A stretch of 6,475 nucleotides of DNA. It comes from Gammaproteobacteria bacterium UBA4475 (GTDB taxonomy: Bacteria > Pseudomonadota > Gammaproteobacteria > Pseudomonadales > Azotimanducaceae). The stretch spans positions 10,699 through 17,173 of the forward strand of contig DGOD01000221.1 in the NCBI GenBank assembly GCA_002389265.1, written 5' to 3'. Below the pieces are notes generated by a model that was not told the origin of the DNA, made no database searches, and was given only the letters and a program-made list of their open reading frames with translations. Positions within the stretch are counted from its first letter, which is position 1. Every line of letters starts with the position of its first letter. Below are positions 1-6,475 of this stretch, piece after piece. A program made the translations under genes and the position numbers.

Positions 1-102
1 TTCCAGAATTTCGTAGCGGCGCTGCGAAATTGTGATCAGGTCCCTATCGCTGATGCGGGGTCAGTAACTAGTTCAACCCACACTATGAATGTAATCCGAT
101 GA
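1..102 (+). CDS. Possible 3' end of an unidentified gene entering from the left edge
   Basis: One plus-strand frame is open from base 1 to a TGA at 100-102, giving 33 residues that begin FQNFVAALRN and include PIADAGSVTSSTHT. The other two plus frames close within about 33 bases, and no minus-strand gene can start here and run off the edge. The pattern NFVAALR followed by a short loop, then P-I-A-D and a segment ending near a Thr-rich helix recalls the C-terminal tail of Gfo/Idh/MocA-family NAD(P)-dependent oxidoreductases. That is a resemblance by eye over a very short stretch, not an identification. An open frame this short can occur by chance. Confidence 0.25.
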   Translation, partial: FQNFVAALRNCDQVPIADAGSVTSSTHTMNVIR

Positions 103-132
103 AAAATAACGAGAAAAAATACTTTTTCGGAT
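94..132. repeat. AT-rich inverted repeat (hairpin)
   Basis: ATCCGA at 94-99 is matched by its reverse complement TCGGAT at 127-132, and A-runs and T-runs inside can add pairs (a nested GAAAAA at 113-118 pairs with TTTTTC at 123-128 around a 4-base loop). It overlaps the TGA that ends the left-edge open frame. It lacks a GC-rich stem and a trailing T-tract on the plus strand, so it is not a standard intrinsic terminator. It may be a weak transcript end or may have no function. Confidence 0.35.
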
Positions 133-313
133 GACGCGGAGCCAAACCATACTTGGCCTGAGTTGTGCATCCTGAGTTATGCAGTCTGTATCGCGAGAGC
201 TAGCCTCCACTGCGTTAGGCGAGCTTGCCGCTGGATGGCAGGGCTGTGATCAAAAAGATTCGGGTCCAGTGATGTTGGTTCACTTGGGTTCAAAATAGAT
301 CAAAGCCTTCAGA
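103..313. other. Intergenic region upstream of the propeller gene
   Basis: No convincing coding frame is present on either strand. The region contains the second half of the 94-132 inverted repeat and the 14-bp tandem repeat at 157-184. An 11-codon ATG frame at 99-134 overlaps the preceding stop as ATGA but has nothing else in its favour. No clear sigma-70 promoter stands out: TTGTGC at 163-168, spaced 17 bases from CTGTAT at 186-191, is a poor match. The promoter of the downstream gene should lie here but I cannot place it. Confidence 0.5.
157..184. repeat. Two tandem copies of a 14-bp sequence, possible operator
   Basis: CCTGAGTTGTGCAT (157-170) is followed directly by CCTGAGTTATGCAG (171-184). 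The first 13 bases differ at one position only (G165 versus A179). The repeat lies about 130-155 bases before the start of the propeller gene. Direct repeats of this size in a leader can be binding sites for a regulator that binds head-to-tail. The repeat is seen directly; the regulatory role is inference. Confidence 0.45.
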
Positions 314-2473
314 ATGACACGACACGGATGTGCTCACATGTGGATCGAGATGATAAGAAATCAAAGACCTGGCTTGTTGAAAGTGCCTGTCGTTAGCTTT
401 GTGCTGAGTCTTATTCAAGTTTTTGTTGTTGCGCAAGCCAGCGAGTTTGAACGACTAGGCACGGGGCAGGGCCTGTCGCATGCGAGCATTACTGCTTTGG
501 TGCAGGATCACGAGGGTGATATCTGGGTTGGCAGTCAAGCGGGCTTGAATCGTTTTGATGGTCAAGGTTTCGTAACCTATGAGCATGTCGTAGGGGATCC
601 CAGTGCCATCAGCGGTGACTGGATCTGGTCAATGGTTGTCGACCATCAAGGTCAATTGTGGGTGGGCTCGAATAATGGTGGGCTGAGCCGGTTCAATAGG
701 CGGGAGAACAACTTTTTCAATTACCTGCATGATCCCGATGACCCCCAGAGTCTGCGTTCGAATCAGGTTCGATTTGTGTATGAAGATAGTTATCATCAGA
801 TCTGGGTCGGCACCAAAGGCGGTGGTCTGAGTCGGTTGAATGAGGCGAAGGATACGTTCATTCACTATCGTCACGATGCAACAGACGAGACCAGTCTGCC
901 GAGTGATTCCATCAACTATATCGCTGAGTGGAATCAAAAATTGTATGTGGCGACCGAAGCTGGCTTGGCGGTTCTGGAAGATGGGCAGACGCAATTCAAA
1001 CAGCATATTGGTGGGGTTGACCGGAATGTGCGGGTGGTACGTGAGCACCAAGGTAAGCTACTGATAGGCACACATGCCAATGGGTTGCGAGTTTTCGATC
1101 CAGCGACGTCGAGCGTCACCGAATTCCGGCACATCAAGGATGATCTGCATTCACTGCCCGATGATCTGGTCAGAGATATCTTGATTGATCATCTGGGATC
1201 TGTCTGGATCGCGACGGATCAGGGGCTGGCAAACTGGTCACTTGAGGCTCAAGAGTTTGTCACGCTTAGGCACACATCTACAGATCAACATAGTTTGTCT
1301 GACAATCGAATTGACTCGCTGTTTGAAGATGACAAACAGATGCTGTGGGTTGGCACCTACGGGGGCCTCAATCTCAAGAGACCAGTTGGCGCGGAGACTC
1401 CGTTCTTGCTGAATGCGTCGACAAATTCTGTCGATGGGTCTTTCGGCGTAAAGTCTGCTCGTACCGGCGATAGGGGAATTTTGGGTCATAGAGGCGAGCT
1501 ATTTCAGCGCTATGACGTTGAGTCAGGGCATTTATCTAATGATATTGTCACGACCATAGCGGAGAGCAAGAGTGGTGATATCTGGATTGGCACCTATGGT
1601 GGTGGGTTGAACCGTCTGACCCATTCAAACGTCGATGAAGACGTTTATCATTCCGCATCACTGCCCGACCAGAATTTGGCGGATAAGCGCATCATGGCCT
1701 TGGCGATCGATGAGACCAACAATGTCTGGATAGGCACCCGAACTGCCGGGCTATATCGACTCGGCCCGGGTTTGGGTGAAGTGGCTCATTTTGCGCATGA
1801 TCCCGCCGATGAAGAATCTATTGGCGCTAACGGTATCACGGCTATTTTTCCCACGGATAATGCAATCTGGATTGGCACCTATGGTGGCGGGCTCAATCGG
1901 CTGGATCTGGCCAACGAAAAGATAACGCGTTATATCCATCAAGCGAATGATGACACCACCTTGGGCAGCAATCGCGTGCTGACGATCTATCGAGATAGGC
2001 AGAGTGTGTTTTGGATTGGCACTGAGGATGGGGGTTTGAATCGTTTCAATGCTGATTCAGGCACATTTATGCGTTATATGCATGACCCCAAAAATCCCGA
2101 TAGCATTTCCCATGACACCGCCTGGGAAATTCTGGAAGCCACTGACGGTTCACTCTGGGTTGGCACCCTGGCCGCTGGTTTGAATCGTTGGTCAGCGGTA
2201 GACAGGCAAGCCAATCGGCCGGTATTCAAACACTATACTAAAGGCAGCGGCCTCAGCGGTGATACGATTTACGGTATCTTGGAGAGTCCTTCAGGCGAAA
2301 TCTGGTTGAGTGGTAATAAGGGCTTGTCAGAGTTGAAGCCTGACACCGACGAAATACGACACTTCGACAAGAATGATGGCATTGGCGGTGATGAGTTTAA
2401 TTTTGGCGCGCGTTTACGCAACCACGCCGGCCACCTTATGTTCGGGGGGGCCGCCGGCATGGTGGTCTTCTGA
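314..2473 (+). CDS. Exported two-component regulator propeller (Reg_prop) protein lacking any output domain
   Basis: The product is 719 residues from the first ATG. Residues 23-42 form a hydrophobic export signal ending in A-Q-A, with likely signal peptidase I cleavage before S43, so the rest should be periplasmic. From about residue 54 it is almost entirely Reg_prop repeats of the form (L/I)W(V/I)G-T-x-GGLNR. I count 13 good or degenerate copies (near residues 70, 115, 163, 210, 249, 297, 344, 423, 471, 518, 566, 614, 663) plus a partial 14th at 707-719. This fits two seven-bladed beta-propellers, the sensor of hybrid two-component or diguanylate cyclase receptors that detect carbohydrate-derived ligands. 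The EFNFGA motif at 694-699 normally announces the last blade before a Y_Y_Y domain, yet the protein stops at 719 with no Y_Y_Y, transmembrane, kinase or GGDEF region. Start: ATG 314 lacks a clear ribosome site. ATG 350 (residue 13) has GGA seven bases upstream and gives a more normal signal peptide, so it is probably the true start. The protein could be a stand-alone periplasmic binder, but a 3'-truncated pseudogene seems at least as likely. Confidence 0.85.
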   Translation: MTRHGCAHMWIEMIRNQRPGLLKVPVVSFVLSLIQVFVVAQASEFERLGTGQGLSHASITALVQDHEGDIWVGSQAGLNRFDGQGFVTYEHVVGDPSAISGDWIWSMVVDHQGQLWVGSNNGGLSRFNRRENNFFNYLHDPDDPQSLRSNQVRFVYEDSYHQIWVGTKGGGLSRLNEAKDTFIHYRHDATDETSLPSDSINYIAEWNQKLYVATEAGLAVLEDGQTQFKQHIGGVDRNVRVVREHQGKLLIGTHANGLRVFDPATSSVTEFRHIKDDLHSLPDDLVRDILIDHLGSVWIATDQGLANWSLEAQEFVTLRHTSTDQHSLSDNRIDSLFEDDKQMLWVGTYGGLNLKRPVGAETPFLLNASTNSVDGSFGVKSARTGDRGILGHRGELFQRYDVESGHLSNDIVTTIAESKSGDIWIGTYGGGLNRLTHSNVDEDVYHSASLPDQNLADKRIMALAIDETNNVWIGTRTAGLYRLGPGLGEVAHFAHDPADEESIGANGITAIFPTDNAIWIGTYGGGLNRLDLANEKITRYIHQANDDTTLGSNRVLTIYRDRQSVFWIGTEDGGLNRFNADSGTFMRYMHDPKNPDSISHDTAWEILEATDGSLWVGTLAAGLNRWSAVDRQANRPVFKHYTKGSGLSGDTIYGILESPSGEIWLSGNKGLSELKPDTDEIRHFDKNDGIGGDEFNFGARLRNHAGHLMFGGAAGMVVF
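1580..1602 (+). repeat. 23-bp exact repeat inside the propeller gene, copy 1
   Basis: Bases 1580-1602 are identical to 1865-1887, 285 bases downstream in the same frame. Both encode the blade core I-W-I-G-T-Y-G-G (blades 8 and 10). Most other blades differ at synonymous positions, so this identity may reflect gene conversion or recent blade duplication, or simply protein constraint plus chance. Confidence 0.7.
1865..1887 (+). repeat. 23-bp exact repeat inside the propeller gene, copy 2
   Basis: This is the partner of 1580-1602. It lies in blade 10 and the match ends at 1888, where the next glycine codon differs (GGC against GGT). Confidence 0.7.
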
Positions 2474-2549
2474 CGCTTATTCGTCGCTGCAGGCTATCAA
2501 GCGCACAAGCATTGCTGCATGTTGTTTTTCGAATGACGGTACTAACTAG
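2472..2549 (+). pseudogene. Out-of-frame remnant downstream of the propeller gene
   Basis: Skipping one base at the TGA (2471-2473) opens a frame of 25 codons from 2472 to a TAG at 2547-2549. It reads DAYSSLQAIKRTSIAACC and then FSNDGTN. Placed after the final ...GMVVF of the propeller protein, this gives VVFDAYSSLQ, which fits by eye the family pattern in which the last blade is followed by F-(D/N)-P-x-x-(L/I)-x-x-N and then a V-V-L-T-x-F strand leading into the Y_Y_Y domain. This suggests a one-base frameshift plus loss of everything beyond about 25 codons. The match is short and was made by eye only. Confidence 0.35.
2505..2529 (+). terminator. Weak intrinsic-terminator-like hairpin in the convergent gap
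   Basis: ACAAGCA (2505-2511) can pair with TGC (2516-2518) and TTGT (2522-2525) around a TTGC loop with a 3-base bulge, and the hairpin is followed by T residues to 2529. The stem is short, AT-containing and bulged, so it is a marginal candidate for ending the propeller transcript. No better terminator is visible in the 82-bp gap for either convergent gene. Confidence 0.22.
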
Positions 2550-2559
2550 ACGGTACTAA
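2535..2559. repeat. 11-bp direct repeat overlapping the prpF stop
   Basis: GACGGTACTAA occurs at 2535-2545 and again at 2549-2559, separated by CTA, a period of 14 bases. The second copy includes the prpF stop codon (TAG on the minus strand, 2556-2558). It could be a slippage duplication or a trace of the deletion event that joined the truncated propeller gene to prpF. Confidence 0.6.
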
Positions 2560-3737
2560 ATGGGCCCAGGCACGCGTACCCAGCCTTCCATCAACACCCG
2601 TGCGCTGCGGCTCATGCTGGCCTTGACGACAACCCAATCACCCTTGACCAAGCTGGCCTCGGCGCCCACTCGCAGCGTGCCGGAAGGGTGGCCGAAGCGC
2701 ACCGCATCCCGCTCGCCGCCGCCGGCGGCAAGATTCACCAGGGTGCCAGGTATGGCGGCGGCAGTCCCGATGGCGACAGCCGCGGTACCCATCATGGCAT
2801 GATGCAGTTTACCCATGGATAAGGCGCGCACACGCAGGTCAATATCGGCAGCCGTAATGGCTTTACCGCTGGACGACACATAGGCGTCAGGTGCGGCGAC
2901 AAAAGCGACTTTAGGTGTGTGCTGACGTCCCGCCGCCTGCTCAATGGTATCAATCAATCCCATACGCACCGCGCCATAGGCCCGGATGGTTTCAAACATG
3001 GCAAGGGCCTTGTCATCATTGTTGATGTCATCCTGCAGTTCACTGCCGCTGTAGCCAATGTCGTGGGCGTTGACGAAAATGGTCGGAATGCCCGCGTTGA
3101 TCATGGTTGCTTTAAGAGTGCCGACGCCGGGTACTTCAAGATCGTCCACTACCTGTCCCGTTGGGAACATTGAGCCGCCAGCGTCATCGTCTGCTGGGTT
3201 CATAAAATCCAGTACGACTTCAGCCGCAGGGAATGTCACACCGTCGAGTTCGAAGTCACCGGTTTCCTGTACATTGCCATCGGTGATAGGGATATAGGCG
3301 ATAATCGTCTTCTTGATATTTGCCTGCCAGATACGCACGGTTGCGAGACCATCTTTGGGAATGCGGCTGGCATCTACCAGGCCGCTGTTGATGGCGAACG
3401 CGCCGACTGCCGCCGACAGGTTGCCGCAGTTGCCGCTCCAGTCAACGAAGGCCTTGTCGATGGCGACCTGACCGAATAGATAATCTACATCGTGATCTGG
3501 CTGGCTGCTCTTCGCTAAAATGACGGTTTTGCTGGTGCTGGAGGTTGCGCCCCCCATGCCGTCAGTCTGTTTGCCGTAGGGGTCAGGACTGCCGATAACA
3601 CGCAATAGTAATGCATCTCGAGCGGCACCGGCAATCTGGGTCGACTCGGGCATGTCGTTGAGATTGAAGAACACCCCTTTACTAGTGCCGCCACGCATGT
3701 AGGTGGCAGGAATTTTAATCTGAGGAGCGTGAGGCAT
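2556..3737 (-). CDS. prpF: 2-methylaconitate cis-trans isomerase PrpF (AcnD accessory protein)
   Basis: The product is 393 residues, normal full length for PrpF, and cytoplasmic. PrpF has the diaminopimelate-epimerase-like fold and isomerises the 2-methylaconitate released by AcnD to 2-methyl-cis-aconitate, which aconitase B then hydrates in the 2-methylcitrate cycle. Family motifs are visible in order: RGGTSKG at residues 15-21, GMGGATSSTSK at 60-70, SGNCGNLSAAVG at 101-112, NAGIPTIFV at 214-222, KLHHAMMGTAAVA at 310-322 and GHPSG at 349-353. K70 and C104 occupy the positions of the lysine and cysteine implicated in catalysis in studied PrpF proteins (about K73 and C107 there). The ATG is preceded by CGAGAA about eight bases upstream, a weak ribosome site, and the MPHAPQIKIPATYMRGG start fits the family. 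It lies 72 bp after acnD on the same strand with no terminator visible between, so it is probably cotranscribed as the last gene of the operon. No damage is apparent. Confidence 0.95.
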   Translation of the reverse strand: MPHAPQIKIPATYMRGGTSKGVFFNLNDMPESTQIAGAARDALLLRVIGSPDPYGKQTDGMGGATSSTSKTVILAKSSQPDHDVDYLFGQVAIDKAFVDWSGNCGNLSAAVGAFAINSGLVDASRIPKDGLATVRIWQANIKKTIIAYIPITDGNVQETGDFELDGVTFPAAEVVLDFMNPADDDAGGSMFPTGQVVDDLEVPGVGTLKATMINAGIPTIFVNAHDIGYSGSELQDDINNDDKALAMFETIRAYGAVRMGLIDTIEQAAGRQHTPKVAFVAAPDAYVSSSGKAITAADIDLRVRALSMGKLHHAMMGTAAVAIGTAAAIPGTLVNLAAGGGERDAVRFGHPSGTLRVGAEASLVKGDWVVVKASMSRSARVLMEGWVRVPGPI

Positions 3738-3809
3738 AGTTTTCTCGTTAGTTAAGGCCGCCTATTGGTAGCGAATCGCCTGTTAATAATCTATGTATGC
3801 AGGCTGTGT

Positions 3810-6401
3810 TTAAGCGTTGGCTGATTCCAGAAAATCCTGCGCAAAACGTTGCAGTACACCGCCCGCATCATAAATCGAAACCTCTTCTGCTGTATCTAGT
3901 CGGCAGGTGACGGGTACTTCGAGCTGCTCACCGTTTTTACGGGTAATGACCAAAGTCAGGGCGGCTCGGGGTGTTGGCTTGCCAATCACGTCGTAGGTTT
4001 CTGTGCCATCAATTGCATAGGTCGCACGGTTCTCGCCAACCTTGAATTCCAGCGGTAGAACGCCCATGCCCACGAGATTAGTTCGGTGAATGCGCTCAAA
4101 ACCCTCGGCGACAATCGCTTCGACACCCGCCAGACGAACGCCCTTAGCTGCCCAGTCACGAGAAGAACCTTGACCATAGTCAGCGCCAGCAATAATGATC
4201 AAGGGCTGTTTCCGTTCCATATAGATCTCAATGGCTTCCCACATGCGAGTAATCGTACCTTCTGGCTCCAAGCGTGCCAATGAGCCTTGCTTAATCTCAG
4301 CATTTTCCAGGACCATTTCGTTCAGCAGTTTTGGATTGGCAAATGTGGCTCTTTGCGCCGTCAAATGATCACCGCGGTGAGTCGCGTAAGAATTAAAGTC
4401 TTCCTCCGGCAGGCCCATCTTATGTAGGTACTCGCCGGCTGCGCTATCGAGCATGATGGCATTCGAAGGTGACAAATGGTCAGTGGTGATATTGTCACCT
4501 AACACCGCCAGAGGGCGCATGTTCTTGAGTGCTCGTTCTCCAGCCAAGGCGCCCTCCCAATAAGGTGGGCGGCGAATGTAGGTGCTGGCGGGGCGCCAGT
4601 CATAGAGCGGATCGATTTGGTCAGTGACGTCCTTCAAGGTAACGAACATAGGATCGTAGACCTGACGAAATTGCTCTGGTTTGACACTCTGCTTGACGAT
4701 TGCGTCTATTTCCTCATCCTTCGGCCAGATATCTTTTAGTCTGACGGGCTGGCCTTCAGTGTCGTAGCCTAGAATGTCTTTTTCAATATCAAAGCGTATC
4801 GTGCCGGCGATGGCATAGGCGACGACCAGCGGTGGCGATGCTAAAAATGCCTGCTTGGCATAGGGATGAATCCGCCCATCAAAATTCCGGTTGCCTGACA
4901 ATACGGCTGTGGCATATAGGTCTCGGTCGATCACTTCTTGTTGAATAACCGGATCCAGGGCGCCGCTCATACCGTTACAAGTAGTGCAGGCAAAGCCAAC
5001 AATGCCAAAACCCAGTTGCTCGAGTTCTGGCAGCAGATTCGAATCTTCCAAATACAATTGAACGGCTTTACTGCCTGGTGCCAGTGAGGTTTTAACCCAG
5101 GGCTTGCGCGTCAGACCCAGGGCATTGGCATTGCGTGCAATCAAGCCAGCGGCAATCACATTGCGCGGGTTACTGGTGTTCGTGCAGCTGGTGATTGCGG
5201 CGATAATGACTGCACCATCGGGCATTTTTCCGGCTTCATTCTCGATGATACCGCTGATGCCGCGGGCGGCCAGGTCCGATGTTGATACCCTTCGATGTGG
5301 GTTGGACGGACCGGCAATATTACGACCTACAGATGACAGGTCAAAGGTCAGTACCCGCTCATATACCGCGTCTGTGAGACTTTCAGCCCACAGGCCGGTG
5401 GCTTTGGCATAGGTCTCTACCAGCTTGATTTGCTCGTCTTCTCGACCGGTGAGGCGCAAGTAATCAATCGTTTGCTGATCGATGTAGAACATCGCAGCGG
5501 TGGCACCGAATTCCGGCGTCATATTAGAAATGGTGGCGCGGTCACCCAGGGTGAGGTGAGTTGAGCCTTCACCATAAAACTCAAGATAGCTCGATACCAC
5601 TTTGCCGTCGCGGAGGAATTCCGTTAGGGCCAGAACGATATCAGTAGCAGTGATGCCGGGTTGTGGCTTGCCGGTAAGGTTCACACCGATAATGTCTGGT
5701 AGACGCATATAAGAAGCGCGGCCGAGCATGACACTTTCGGCCTCAAGCCCGCCAACGCCAACGGCGATAACCCCTAGTGCATCAACCATCGGTGTGTGGC
5801 TGTCCGTGCCCACCAGGGTGTCAGGAAAGGCAACACCGTCGCGGACCTGGATGACTGGTGACATTCGTTCCAGATTAATCTGGTGCATGATGCCATTACC
5901 AGGCGGGATTACATCCACGTTCCTGAAAGCTTCTTTGGTCCAATTGATAAAGTGGAAACGGTCTTCGTTGCGACGGTCTTCGATGGCGCGATTCTTCTCG
6001 AAGGCTTGCGTGTCAAAGCCAGCATGCTCAACTGCCAGCGAATGGTCGACAATTAACTGAGTCGGGACCACAGGGTTCACCTGCGAAGGGTCGCCGCCTT
6101 TAGCCGCGATGGCGTCCCGCAGGCCGGCGAGGTCAACCAACGCAGTTTGTCCCAAAATGTCGTGACAGACCACGCGGGCAGGAAACCAGGGAAAGTCCAG
6201 GTCGCGTTTGCGTTCGATAAATTGTTTGAGGGAGTCGGTCAGAACCGCTGGGTCGCACCGACGTACGAGATTCTCAGCGAACACACGGGAAGTGTAGGGC
6301 AATTGTGCATAGGCGCCGGCTTGAATCGCATCAACTGCGGCCTGGGTATCAAAATAATCCAGGTCCGTGCCGGGTAGTGATTTACGGTATGTCTTGTTCA
6401 T
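3810..6401 (-). CDS. acnD: Fe/S-dependent 2-methylisocitrate dehydratase AcnD (aconitase family)
   Basis: The product is 863 residues, full length for AcnD, and cytoplasmic. It dehydrates 2-methylcitrate to 2-methylaconitate in the 2-methylcitrate cycle and requires PrpF to deliver the usable cis isomer; the pair substitutes for PrpD. The [4Fe-4S] cluster ligands are C406 (in ITSCTNTS), C472 and C475 (in ACTTCNGMSG). Other aconitase signatures are VVCHDILGQTALVD at 77-90, VGTDSHTPMVDALG at 197-210, NRNFDGRIHP at 504-513 and, in the C-terminal swivel domain, TTDHLSPSNA at 639-648, GSSRDWAAKG at 745-754 and NLVGMGVLPLEF at 775-786. The start MNKTYRKSLPGTDLDYFD and the ACTTCNGMSG cluster motif favour AcnD over housekeeping AcnA, and the adjacent prpF confirms it. 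GGAT lies six bases before the ATG as a plausible ribosome site. prpB and prpC usually precede acnD and would lie beyond base 6475. Confidence 0.96.
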   Translation of the reverse strand: MNKTYRKSLPGTDLDYFDTQAAVDAIQAGAYAQLPYTSRVFAENLVRRCDPAVLTDSLKQFIERKRDLDFPWFPARVVCHDILGQTALVDLAGLRDAIAAKGGDPSQVNPVVPTQLIVDHSLAVEHAGFDTQAFEKNRAIEDRRNEDRFHFINWTKEAFRNVDVIPPGNGIMHQINLERMSPVIQVRDGVAFPDTLVGTDSHTPMVDALGVIAVGVGGLEAESVMLGRASYMRLPDIIGVNLTGKPQPGITATDIVLALTEFLRDGKVVSSYLEFYGEGSTHLTLGDRATISNMTPEFGATAAMFYIDQQTIDYLRLTGREDEQIKLVETYAKATGLWAESLTDAVYERVLTFDLSSVGRNIAGPSNPHRRVSTSDLAARGISGIIENEAGKMPDGAVIIAAITSCTNTSNPRNVIAAGLIARNANALGLTRKPWVKTSLAPGSKAVQLYLEDSNLLPELEQLGFGIVGFACTTCNGMSGALDPVIQQEVIDRDLYATAVLSGNRNFDGRIHPYAKQAFLASPPLVVAYAIAGTIRFDIEKDILGYDTEGQPVRLKDIWPKDEEIDAIVKQSVKPEQFRQVYDPMFVTLKDVTDQIDPLYDWRPASTYIRRPPYWEGALAGERALKNMRPLAVLGDNITTDHLSPSNAIMLDSAAGEYLHKMGLPEEDFNSYATHRGDHLTAQRATFANPKLLNEMVLENAEIKQGSLARLEPEGTITRMWEAIEIYMERKQPLIIIAGADYGQGSSRDWAAKGVRLAGVEAIVAEGFERIHRTNLVGMGVLPLEFKVGENRATYAIDGTETYDVIGKPTPRAALTLVITRKNGEQLEVPVTCRLDTAEEVSIYDAGGVLQRFAQDFLESANA

Positions 6402-6475
6402 AGCTTAATCCACACTAAAAAGTGCTGTTGAGGTCGGCGGTGTGTCCGCATCCCTGATGTCTTTGTATTGTTAGT
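6402..6475 (-). other. Leader upstream of acnD
   Basis: These 74 bases precede acnD on the minus strand. I see no recognisable end of prpC here: the three minus-strand frames give no sequence resembling a citrate-synthase C-terminus. The GGAT at 6408-6411 is the likely acnD ribosome site. CACT and AGTG (6413-6416 and 6421-6424) could form a very short hairpin around AAAA, too weak to call a terminator. Whether this is an internal operon gap or a promoter region cannot be decided from the window. Confidence 0.4.

Noticed and set aside
245..260. TGTGATCAAAAAGATT as a CRP-type site
   Set aside because: Only one half-site (TGTGA) matches; the second half is absent at the required spacing.
629..1489. 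Minus-strand and alternate-frame open frames within the propeller gene
   Set aside because: They follow the periodic repeat codons of the propeller gene in other frames and show no independent gene features.
2384..2398. The string GGDEF at residues 691-695 of the propeller protein
   Set aside because: It is not a diguanylate cyclase domain. It falls in the Reg_prop motif that normally reads D-G-L-x-x-x-E-F-N before the last blade, and there is no surrounding cyclase fold.
2560..3297. Plus-strand open frames opposite prpF
   Set aside because: They have no ribosome site or recognisable domain and lie antisense to a fully conserved PrpF sequence; they are shadow frames.
3738..3809. Possible terminator or promoter between acnD and prpF
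   Set aside because: No GC-rich stem with a T-tract and no clear -35/-10 pair is visible on the minus strand; it is best read as an ordinary operon gap.
5104..6377. Plus-strand open frames opposite acnD
   Set aside because: Composition and position show them to be antisense shadows of AcnD codons; no family resemblance is visible.

Overview
This window looks like chromosome from a Gram-negative proteobacterium, most likely a free-living gammaproteobacterium (inferred from the AcnD/PrpF pair, the type of exported propeller sensor and the moderate GC content; the species cannot be named). It holds two complete, well-recognised metabolic genes on the minus strand and one large sensor-like gene on the plus strand that converges on them. 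I see no RNA gene, CRISPR array, transposase or phage gene.

Layout. Bases 1-102 hold an open frame from the left edge that may be the last 33 codons of an unseen plus-strand gene (weak). Bases 103-313 are non-coding as far as I can see, and carry a 14-bp near-perfect tandem repeat and an AT-rich inverted repeat. Bases 314-2473 encode an exported protein made only of two-component-regulator propeller (Reg_prop) repeats, about 14 blades or two seven-bladed propellers. It stops just where the Y_Y_Y domain, membrane helix and kinase or cyclase output of such sensors should begin. An 82-bp convergent gap follows, with a short out-of-frame remnant, a weak terminator-like hairpin and an 11-bp direct repeat. 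Bases 2556-3737 (minus) are prpF and 3810-6401 (minus) are acnD, 72 bp apart and transcribed acnD then prpF. Bases 6402-6475 are the acnD leader.

Function. AcnD and PrpF together replace PrpD in the 2-methylcitrate cycle: AcnD dehydrates 2-methylcitrate and PrpF isomerises the product to 2-methyl-cis-aconitate, allowing propionyl-CoA (from odd-chain fatty acids, branched amino acids or propionate) to be oxidised to pyruvate and succinate. The usual partners prpC and prpB are probably just beyond the right edge, upstream in the operon. The propeller protein has no evident functional tie to propionate metabolism; proteins of this kind usually sense carbohydrate breakdown products in the periplasm.

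The most notable point is the propeller protein with no output domain, and signs that its 3' end was lost by deletion plus a frameshift. I do not see convincing evidence for an undescribed system here.
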